Part shown: positions 57,972 through 64,000 of the stretch, piece after piece
Numbering within the stretch: position 1 is the first letter of the stretch
How the letters are laid out: every line of letters begins with the position of its first letter
Assembly: GCF_002105465.1 (NCBI RefSeq)
Contig: NZ_NCSQ01000169.1
Coordinates: 1 to 64,000, forward strand
DNA from: Aquidulcibacter paucihalophilus
GTDB lineage: Bacteria > Pseudomonadota > Alphaproteobacteria > Caulobacterales > Aquidulcibacteraceae
Direction of reading: 5' to 3'
Length of the DNA: 64,000 bases
Program-made: the position numbers and the translations under genes
Notes under the pieces: model-generated
The model's database searches: none
What the model saw: the letters and a program-made list of their open reading frames with translations, nothing else
Told to the model about the DNA's origin: nothing

Positions 57972-59252
57972 TCATCGTTTCATCATGCCGGATTTTTCCA
58001 CCCAAGTGCTCACACCCATGAGGGCACAGCCAGCGGCAATGCCGGCTGTTAAATCAAACCAAGCGACCACAAGCAACGTGATCAGCATGGCTGCGGCCTG
58101 GTGGAAGGACGATCTGGCGACGTTTGCAATCTCATGGCGTTCAATCATCCCCCAAGCCACCACCATAAGGACCCCCGCTAATGCGGCAAAGGGAATATGG
58201 GCTGCCAGCGGCATCAGGGCTAAGAAGGCGATCAGCACAAAGCCAGCATGGAGTATGCCTGCAATTGGCCCATGGGCCCCGGCGCGGATGTTGGTTGCGG
58301 TGCGGGCAATGGTACCCGTGACGCAGAACCCGCCAAATAGGGCGGCCCCCATATTGGCCAAGCCTTGGGCAACCAGTTCGGCGTCTGGTCGATGCTGCCG
58401 CCCACCCATGGAGTCGGCCACCGTGGCTGAAAGCAGCGACTCAATAGCCCCTAACAAGGCAAAGGACGCCGCCGAAGGCAAGAGTTTGAGGATGAAAGCG
58501 GGATCAAGCTGGGGCAGGCTAGGGGGCGGCCACATGCCTGCCAAAGCCCCAAATCGATCGCCCAAGGTCTCAACCGGCAGGTGAAACTGCGCGGTCATAA
58601 AACTGGTGAGGACAATGGCGAGCAACATGCCGGGGAAGGCGGGTTGCCAGCGGCGTACCCCTAAAATGATCGCCTTGGTTAGGAGCGCAAGCGCGCAGGC
58701 GGCCGGGTTGAAACTGCCCCGGGCAGCATAAAGCGCGCCGATTTTCCCGGTGAGGTCTGCCGGCTCATGGACAATCTTCAGCCCAAGGAAATCATGTAAT
58801 TGACTGGCGGCGATGATGATCGCAATCCCTGCGGAAAAGCCTAATACGACTGATTTGGGTATCAGGCGAACAAATCGGCCCAAGCGGAGCGCTCCGGCAA
58901 GGAGTAAGAAAATGCCCGCTAGAAAAGTCGCTGTGATCAGGCCCCTAAGCCCGTGGGCTAGGAAGGTTCCTGCTACGGGCACAATAAAGGCCCCTGCTGG
59001 GCCACCGATTTGATAGCGGCTGCCGCCCGTTGCCGAAACAATCAGGCCGCCCACAACGGCTGTGATCAAGCCCGTCTCCGGCGGTAAGCCGCATGCAATG
59101 GCGATGGCCATGGATAAGGGCAAAGCAACCACTGCCACAGTTGCCCCCGCCAAAGCGTCCTTGCCAAAAGCCTGCAAGCTATAGCCTTCCTTCAGAACAC
59201 TGATCAGCTTTGGTTTAAAGCTGCGGCTGGGGTCTGGCGCGGTCTTAGGCAT
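57972..59252 (-). CDS. SulP-family anion transporter lacking a STAS domain
   Basis: 426 residues, about ten to twelve membrane segments: AGATVAVVALPLSMAIAIACGLPPETGLITAVVGGLIVSATGGSRYQIGGPAGAFIVPVAG is the SulP core signature. The usual cytoplasmic C-terminal STAS regulatory domain is absent; the protein ends KSGMMKR. Substrates in this family include sulfate and bicarbonate. Its start overlaps the small XRE regulator gene by eight bases, so the two are coupled. Loss of the STAS domain may mean control passes to transcription by that regulator. Confidence 0.9.
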   Translation of the reverse strand: MPKTAPDPSRSFKPKLISVLKEGYSLQAFGKDALAGATVAVVALPLSMAIAIACGLPPETGLITAVVGGLIVSATGGSRYQIGGPAGAFIVPVAGTFLAHGLRGLITATFLAGIFLLLAGALRLGRFVRLIPKSVVLGFSAGIAIIIAASQLHDFLGLKIVHEPADLTGKIGALYAARGSFNPAACALALLTKAIILGVRRWQPAFPGMLLAIVLTSFMTAQFHLPVETLGDRFGALAGMWPPPSLPQLDPAFILKLLPSAASFALLGAIESLLSATVADSMGGRQHRPDAELVAQGLANMGAALFGGFCVTGTIARTATNIRAGAHGPIAGILHAGFVLIAFLALMPLAAHIPFAALAGVLMVVAWGMIERHEIANVARSSFHQAAAMLITLLVVAWFDLTAGIAAGCALMGVSTWVEKSGMMKR

Positions 59253-59493
59253 CTTTTAGACGTACCCCCCTGCCACGCGCGTTGCTTGCTTGCCCCGGAC
59301 CCATGACCTCAACGCCCAAACGATCGAGTGCGTCCAAAACTTTCATCAAGCTATCGACTTGTGCCCGCACAATGCCTTCACTTGCCTCCATGCGCTGGAT
59401 GGTGGGTAAGGATACCCCCGCTGCGAGTGCCAGATCAGCTTGGTCGAGTCCTAAGAGGGCACGGGCCGCCTTCAGTTGGGCAGAAGTCAGCAT
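59245..59493 (-). CDS. XRE-type helix-turn-helix regulator
   Basis: 82 residues: MLTSAQLKAARALLGLDQADLALAAGVSLPTIQRMEASEGIVRAQVDSLMKVLDALDRLGVEVM. The HTH spans about residues 5-60, with LDQADLALAAGVSLPTIQRME as the core. It ends with a short basic tail. AAGGA precedes the ATG. It is first in a two-gene operon with the SulP transporter. A perfect 15-base palindrome lies 15 bases upstream of its start, a likely autoregulatory operator. Confidence 0.9.
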   Translation of the reverse strand: MLTSAQLKAARALLGLDQADLALAAGVSLPTIQRMEASEGIVRAQVDSLMKVLDALDRLGVEVMGPGQASNARGRGVRLKDA

Positions 59494-59507
59494 CGAATTT
59501 CCTTTTT

Positions 59508-59522
59508 GATGTTTGAAACATC
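59508..59522. promoter_or_regulatory. Perfect palindrome, candidate XRE operator
   Basis: GATGTTT-G-AAACATC has 7-base arms around one central base. A related half-site TTTGAAAC recurs about 20 bases further on (59534-59541). It sits where the leftward regulator-SulP promoter should be and may also affect the rightward gene at 59599. Confidence 0.6.
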
Positions 59523-59598
59523 AGTTACTAATTTTGAAACTTGTCTTCTGAATTGCATTATGTCAATCAGGCCCAAGCGATAAACTAGGAACCCCACC

Positions 59599-59907
59599 AT
59601 GACCGCCAGCGACGATGACTATGTCTATGATGAAGCCAGCGGGGAATGGATGCCGGCATCAGACCTTGCGGCACGCACGCAAGCTGAAAGCGTTGTGGTG
59701 GTGCGCGATGCGGTTGGCAATGTGTTGCAGGATGGCGACGCGGTGGTTTTGGTCAAGGATCTGGACGTAAAAGGGGCGGGCCAAACCTTGCGTCGCGGCA
59801 CGATCATTCGCTCTATTCGGTTAACGGGCGACGCGCAGGAAATTGACTGTAAGCACGACGGCATTCGGGGTCTGGTTCTGCGGGCGGAATTCGTCCGCAA
59901 ACACTAA
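59599..59907 (+). CDS. PhnA/YjdM-like protein without the zinc-ribbon cysteines
   Basis: 102 residues. The C-terminal ~70 residues match the PhnA (YjdM) domain: VVRDAVGNVLQDGDAVVLVKDLDVKGAGQTLRRGTIIRSIRLTGDAQEIDCKHDGIRGLVLRAEFVRKH. The usual N-terminal zinc ribbon with CxxC pairs is replaced by a short acidic segment (TASDDDYVYDEASGEWMPASDL) that keeps the Y-x-D-E-x-x-G-E-W spacing without the cysteines. Despite the old name, no phosphonate role is established for this family. It stands alone, divergent from the XRE gene. Confidence 0.82.
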   Translation: MTASDDDYVYDEASGEWMPASDLAARTQAESVVVVRDAVGNVLQDGDAVVLVKDLDVKGAGQTLRRGTIIRSIRLTGDAQEIDCKHDGIRGLVLRAEFVRKH

Positions 59908-60354
59908 AAGCAATCCCAAAAATTGTGGCCGCAGCCTCTGCGAGGTTAAGGCCCATGCGCGCTTCAAGCTGGCATTGGGACCCGATTAGCGGCATCCGGG
60001 AAAGAAAAAGTAGGCTTATCTGCCAGAATCGCAGCCGCGTTTGAAAATTTTTTTGGGTCTTCTTTCGGAGCCCTTTTCTTGGCTTTGGCCGGCCTTGAGG
60101 GCAGGCAAATAAACTATAAATACTCAAAAAGAGTCATAGCATTATCCTTATTGCTATGGTGCCTATTTAAAGGAGCTAGCAACTTATCAACTATGTTCAT
60201 TACTCAACAATACGGTATTTTCTTTATCGGTAGCATTTTGTTTACCACGTTTCTCAACGTCGGATTCAGAACTCGATTTTAGTCTGGTCAGGTATTCAAA
60301 ACGAATACGCCTCGCTCGTAGCGGGGAAAAACCAGTATGGATGAGGGGCTAGAA
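59908..60354. other. Intergenic region with AT-rich stretch and palindrome upstream of flagellin
   Basis: About 450 bases. The part from roughly 60110 to 60290 is clearly richer in A and T than its surroundings. Near the gene, GTATTC-AAAAC-GAATAC (60292-60308) is a perfect inverted repeat in the probable 5' leader. A 67-codon frame (60079-60282, TTG start) runs through the AT-rich part but lacks a ribosome-binding site and was not called. I could not find a convincing sigma-54 -24/-12 pair. Confidence 0.5.
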
Positions 60355-61179
60355 ATGCTCAGCGTAAACACAAACCAAGGCGCTATGGTCGCGCTTCAAA
60401 CTTTGAATAAGACCAATTCCGACCTCGACAGAACCCAAAACGCCATTTCGACGGGTTTGAAGGTCGCTTCTGCAAAAGATAATGGTGCGATCTGGGCAAT
60501 TGCCAACAAGATGCGCTCTGACGTTGGTGCCTATGACCGCGTCCGTGAATCCACTGACCGTGCTGCCTCCATCCTCGACACCGGCATTGCAGCTGGTGAA
60601 AGCATTATGGAACTTCTCAACGAGATGAAGGGCAAGGCTTTGGCCGGGACCCAAGCCGGTAACTCCGCCTCCGCGCAAGCCGCCTTGGCCGCAGACTTTG
60701 CGCAGCTTCGTGACCAAATCACCAGCGTCATTGCCAACGCCGTCTTCGATGGCGCGAACATGATTGCCGGCACACCAAACAACGCCGTCGCCTTGGGTGA
60801 TGCAGCAGGTGGTAACACCATCACCGTCAACGGGGCCAGCTTGGCTTTGGGTGGCACGGTCGTGACGGTTGCAGCCGGTAGCGTTCTGACTGACAACACA
60901 ACCTCAGCCACCGCTTTGGGCTTGGTCAACGCCTCGATCACCAACTTGGGCACCCAGTTGGCAACCTGGGGTGCTGGCGCCAAGCGTTTGGAAGTGCACC
61001 GCACCTTCATCGGCAAACTGCAAGATGCCTTGAACAACGGGATTGGCGCGATTGCTGACGCTGACCTCGCCAAGGAAAGCGCGAAGCTGCAGGCTCTGCA
61101 AACCAAGTCTCAGTTGGGCATTCAGGCGCTGTCGATTGCCAATAGCTCGTCGCAGGCGGCTCTGTCGCTGTTCCGCTAA
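60355..61179 (+). CDS. Flagellin
   Basis: 274 residues, the filament subunit secreted by the flagellar export apparatus. The N-terminal D0/D1 helices read MLSVNTNQGAMVALQTLNKTNSDLDRTQNAISTGLKVASAKDNGAIWAIANKMRSDVGAYDRV. The C-terminal helix has DADLAKESAKLQALQTKSQLGIQALSIANSSSQAALSLFR, with the standard LFR end. The middle domain is short, as in Caulobacter flagellins. ATG at 60355 follows GAGGGG at 6 bases. It is a single gene; no other flagellar genes are in the window. A strong terminator follows at 61211. Confidence 0.95.
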   Translation: MLSVNTNQGAMVALQTLNKTNSDLDRTQNAISTGLKVASAKDNGAIWAIANKMRSDVGAYDRVRESTDRAASILDTGIAAGESIMELLNEMKGKALAGTQAGNSASAQAALAADFAQLRDQITSVIANAVFDGANMIAGTPNNAVALGDAAGGNTITVNGASLALGGTVVTVAAGSVLTDNTTSATALGLVNASITNLGTQLATWGAGAKRLEVHRTFIGKLQDALNNGIGAIADADLAKESAKLQALQTKSQLGIQALSIANSSSQAALSLFR

Positions 61180-61210
61180 ACCGAACACTCCTACTCATCT
61201 CCTTCAAACT

Positions 61211-61241
61211 GGGCTCAAGCGGAAAGGCTTGGGCCCTTTTT
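61211..61241 (+). terminator. Rho-independent terminator of flagellin
   Basis: GGGCTCAAGC (61211-61220) pairs with GCTTGGGCCC (61227-61236, one G-U pair) around the loop GGAAAG, followed by five T. Confidence 0.85.
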
Positions 61242-61396
61242 GCTACCCCCTTGAAGGCTTTATGGCGACAGCCGCTCTAAGAGGTGTTGTCTGGAATTCC
61301 GTTTCTTCCGAAAGGTTTGTGAAGATAATTTAATGGTTTGGGGCCATTGCCGCCCGAAAATTGGCGCGTTACCCTTCGTTAAAACGGGGGACCAAG

Positions 61397-62275
61397 ATGC
61401 TTAAGATTTCCGGCCTGACGCATGTGTATAGCAATGGCGTGAAAGCGCTTGATAACATCAATTTGACCATTACTCCGGGCATGTACGGCCTTTTGGGGCC
61501 CAATGGTGCCGGCAAATCCACCCTGATGCGCACCATTGCGACCTTGCAGACGCCCACATCGGGCGCGATTGAATTTGGCAAGATTGACGTGCTGCAACAG
61601 CCAGAACTCTTGCGCGAGACTTTGGGCTATTTGCCGCAAGATTTTGGCGTCTATCCGCGGGTGACCGCCAAGGACATGCTGAATCATATGGCCATTCTAA
61701 AGGGCTTTGCTGGCGCGAAGGAGCGCAAGGAAGTCGTTGAAGGGCTCTTGAATCAGGTCAATCTCTGGCAGGTTCGTAACAAGGCCATCGCCGGGTTTTC
61801 GGGTGGGATGCGCCAACGTTTTGGCATCGCCCAAGCCCTGATTGGTGCCCCTAAACTCATCATCGTGGATGAGCCAACCGCGGGCCTCGACCCAGAGGAG
61901 CGCAATCGCTTCTTGAACCTGCTCGCGGCAATCGGGGATGAAGTGGTGGTGATCTTGTCCACCCATATTGTGGAAGATGTCGCCGACCTTTGTCCGGCCA
62001 TGGCCATCTTGGCCGGCGGTCGGATTGTAGCTGAAGGGGCACCAAAGGACTTAACCCAGGCCTTATCGGGCAGGGTCTGGCGCAAGACCATCGCGCGGGC
62101 AGCCTTAGCTGAGTATCAAGCGCGCATGCACGTGATTTCCTCGCGCCTCTTTGGGGGCCAAACCGTCATTCACGTCTTGGCCGATCAAGAACCCGAGGCT
62201 GGCTTTGTCTCGGTCGAGGGCGGATTGGAAGATGTCTATTTCTCAACCCTAGCTGCCATGCGCGCTGCCGCTTGA
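61397..62275 (+). CDS. ABC transporter ATP-binding protein
   Basis: 292 residues. Walker A GPNGAGKST (about 36-44), Q-loop GYLPQDFGVYP, signature SGGMRQRFGIAQAL, Walker B LIIVDEPTAGLDPEERNRF and a switch His in STHIVEDV. The C-terminal ~70 residues are an extension typical of exporter-type (ABC-2) ATPases. The permease gene follows 16 bases later. ATG at 61397 is used; the frame is open to 61361. The substrate is unknown; the permease type is often found with fused M1-peptidase domains. Confidence 0.93.
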   Translation: MLKISGLTHVYSNGVKALDNINLTITPGMYGLLGPNGAGKSTLMRTIATLQTPTSGAIEFGKIDVLQQPELLRETLGYLPQDFGVYPRVTAKDMLNHMAILKGFAGAKERKEVVEGLLNQVNLWQVRNKAIAGFSGGMRQRFGIAQALIGAPKLIIVDEPTAGLDPEERNRFLNLLAAIGDEVVVILSTHIVEDVADLCPAMAILAGGRIVAEGAPKDLTQALSGRVWRKTIARAALAEYQARMHVISSRLFGGQTVIHVLADQEPEAGFVSVEGGLEDVYFSTLAAMRAAA

Positions 62276-62291
62276 GATTGGGGCCTTCATC

Positions 62292-64000
62292 ATGAAATCC
62301 TTGCGCCAATTTCTGTCCGTGGCTGGCTTTGAGTTCGGCTATCAACTCCGTAACCCGGTCCTCTGGGTCAGCTTTACCCTCTTTTTCTTGCTGACTTTCG
62401 GGGCTGTCACCGTGGATGAAATCCAAATTGGTGGCACGGGCAATACCAATATCAATTCGCCATTTGCCATCAACCAAACCGTCATGGTGATGGGCATTTT
62501 CGCCTTGTTTGCCGTCACAGCCTTTGTGGCCAACGCCGTCACCCGCGATGATGAGACCGGTTATGGCCCGATCCTGCGCGCGACGCGCTTGGGCAAAGGC
62601 GCCTATCTTTACGGCCGCTTTGCCGGGTCTTGGATGGCGGCCGCTGTGGGCTATCTGTCGGTACCTTTGGCAATCCTGATCGGCTCCTTCATGCCGTGGC
62701 TGGATCAGGAGAAGGTCGGCCCCTTGGTCCTCAGCCATTATGCCTTTGCTTATTTCATCATCGCTTTGCCGATGCTGTTTGTGTTTGGCTCCATGTTGTT
62801 TGCTTTTGCAACCGCGACACGATCGATGATGGGGGCCTATCTGGCACTCATCGCGATCTTGATTGCCTGGGTCACCACGGGCGTCTTGTTCGACAAGCCT
62901 GAGCTGAAGGATGTCGCGGGCCTCGCCGACCCAACGGGGGTTCGCGCCTTATTCCGCCAAACCGAATATTGGACCGCGGCCGACCGCAACACGCGATTGC
63001 CAGAATTGGTCGGCATCTTCCTGCAGAACCGCGCCATCTGGCTTTCGGTCGCCTTAGCCTTTTTGGGCTTGTCGTTCTTCCTCTATCGCCCGGGCGGTAA
63101 AGGCGTAAAGGCGGATAAGGCCGCGAAAGCAGGTAAAGCGGTTGCAGCGCCGATTGTCGCCACAGCCCCGGTCATCGCACCTGTCCTGACAGGTCAAGTC
63201 CGCACAGCGCAACTTTGGGCACGGACCGCTTTTGATGTGAAGGCTGTCCTCTTCAGCCCAGCCTTTTTTGTGCTCTTGGTCTTGGGCCTCTTTAACTCCA
63301 TGGGCGCGCTTCTCTTTGCTGACGAAGTGCGAGGAACCGCGATTGAGCCTGTCACACGTTTGATGGTCGTCGCGCTCCAGAGCTCCTTCTCGATCATCCC
63401 CATTATTATTGCAGGCTTTTACGCGGGCGATCTGGTGTGGCGTGACCGTGAGCGACGCATGGCAGAGATTATCGATTCCACCCCGGTCAGCGATTGGGCC
63501 TTTGTGCTTCCAAAAGTCTTGGCGATTTTCTTGGTCCTTTTGGCGACCAATATTGTCGGCATGCTTGCGGGGATGGGCGTTCAGCTGTTCAAGGGTTATG
63601 CAGGCCTTGAGCCCATGGGCTATCTCCTGTGGTGGATTGTGCCCAGCACGGTTTCAGGATTGCAACTCGCCATTCTCGCCGTCTTTTTGCAGGCCCTTTC
63701 CCCAAACAAATATGTCGGTTGGGGGTGTCTGGTCGTCTATCTTGTGGCCTCCATCACCTTGGCCAGCATGGGCTTCCAGCACAATCTCTATAATTTCGGC
63801 GGCAGCCCTGCTACGCCTTTGAGTGCCTTTAACGGCATGGCACACTTCTGGATCGGCAAAACTTGGTTCGACCTTTATTGGGGTGCCTTCTGCGTGGTCT
63901 TGGTGGTCTTGGCCTATGGCCTCTGGCGACGCGGCGCAGAAACCCGACTGATGCCACGTATCCGCCGTTTCCCCCGCCGCATGATAGGCGCGACCGGCTT
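62292..64000 (+). CDS. ABC-2-type transporter permease, runs off the window end
   Basis: At least 569 codons with no stop before the window edge. MKSLRQFLSVAGFEFGYQLRNPVLWVSFTLFFLLTFGAVTVDE begins a first six-helix permease unit. A Lys/Ala-rich linker (VKADKAAKAGKAVAAPIVA, about residues 275-295) leads to a second membrane unit (FDVKAVLFSPAFFVLLVLGLFNSMGALL..., GFYAGDLVWRDRERRMAEIIDSTPVSDW). This architecture matches large permeases that end in an M1 aminopeptidase-like domain; whether that domain follows cannot be seen. It pairs with the ATPase at 61397. Confidence 0.88.
   Translation, partial: MKSLRQFLSVAGFEFGYQLRNPVLWVSFTLFFLLTFGAVTVDEIQIGGTGNTNINSPFAINQTVMVMGIFALFAVTAFVANAVTRDDETGYGPILRATRLGKGAYLYGRFAGSWMAAAVGYLSVPLAILIGSFMPWLDQEKVGPLVLSHYAFAYFIIALPMLFVFGSMLFAFATATRSMMGAYLALIAILIAWVTTGVLFDKPELKDVAGLADPTGVRALFRQTEYWTAADRNTRLPELVGIFLQNRAIWLSVALAFLGLSFFLYRPGGKGVKADKAAKAGKAVAAPIVATAPVIAPVLTGQVRTAQLWARTAFDVKAVLFSPAFFVLLVLGLFNSMGALLFADEVRGTAIEPVTRLMVVALQSSFSIIPIIIAGFYAGDLVWRDRERRMAEIIDSTPVSDWAFVLPKVLAIFLVLLATNIVGMLAGMGVQLFKGYAGLEPMGYLLWWIVPSTVSGLQLAILAVFLQALSPNKYVGWGCLVVYLVASITLASMGFQHNLYNFGGSPATPLSAFNGMAHFWIGKTWFDLYWGAFCVVLVVLAYGLWRRGAETRLMPRIRRFPRRMIGATG

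Noticed and set aside
60060-60120. Possible sigma-54 promoter for flagellin
   Set aside because: Several TGGC/GGCC strings occur but none has GG and GC at the required -24/-12 spacing.
60079-60282. 67-codon frame with two hydrophobic segments in the AT-rich region upstream of flagellin
   Set aside because: TTG start without a ribosome-binding site and no recognisable family; kept only as part of the intergenic description.

Overview
This 64 kb window looks like the chromosome of a free-living, flagellated, aquatic alphaproteobacterium, most likely in or near the Caulobacterales. The support is a complete PhyR/NepR/EcfG general-stress locus with EcfG-type promoters, a Caulobacter-like flagellin, five large TonB-dependent receptors (TBDRs), a tryptophan-halogenase-family gene beside a sugar TBDR, and moderately high GC. 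No plasmid, phage, transposon or CRISPR signature is visible. The lineage is an inference from gene content, not a database result.

Layout. 0-8 kb: small membrane protein, tRNA-Val(GAC), L-serine dehydratase, an acetyltransferase, a TBDR, a membrane-anchored serine hydrolase and a P-loop kinase. 8-13 kb: a second TBDR behind tandem palindromes, a haloalkane dehalogenase/DUF1330 pair behind a perfect palindrome, and a Crp/Fnr regulator divergent from dps. 14.4-17.6 kb: heme oxygenase plus bacteriophytochrome hybrid kinase, which supplies and uses biliverdin. 17.6-28.7 kb: a general-stress island. It holds phyR (apparently frameshifted), nepR, ecfG and a HisKA_2 kinase, surrounded by small envelope proteins, CsbD, a superoxide dismutase, a GT4/GH130 carbohydrate pair and a fasciclin lipoprotein. 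Six full and two near-consensus EcfG promoters (GGAAC-N16-CGTT) stand in front of these genes on both strands; a further full match abuts bphP.

28.7-33.9 kb: a TBDR with an OmpR/EnvZ-type two-component system, linked by shared TTGTCACA boxes, and a frameshifted small secreted protein. 33.9-52.1 kb: a carbohydrate-scavenging island in two parts. The first (ROK regulator, frameshifted TBDR, glycerate 2-kinase, GH63 glycosylglycerate-hydrolase-like enzyme, MFS transporter, ROK fructo/mannokinase) reads as a route for taking up and dismantling glucosyl- or mannosylglycerate, with one kinase for each hydrolysis product. The second (TBDR, halogenase-like flavoprotein, cytoplasmic GH68 sucrose enzyme, TPR-2OG oxygenase, GPH-type sugar porter, LacI regulator) reads as sucrose use. 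It is tied together by copies of a TGCAAT-SS-ATTGCA operator in front of the TBDR and the porter. Sucrose and glycosylglycerates are both compatible solutes of phototrophs, so the island may feed on phytoplankton osmolytes.

52-64 kb: an HD-domain protein divergent from an HxlR regulator; a cytochrome b561-like/PepSY/two-component envelope locus; a SulP transporter without a STAS domain, coupled to a small XRE regulator; a PhnA-like protein; an AT-rich leader and a flagellin; and an ABC exporter whose permease runs off the window end.

Three genes (phyR, a DUF3617-like gene, a TBDR) each need a one-base correction to read through. They may be assembly errors or real lesions; the sequence alone cannot decide.
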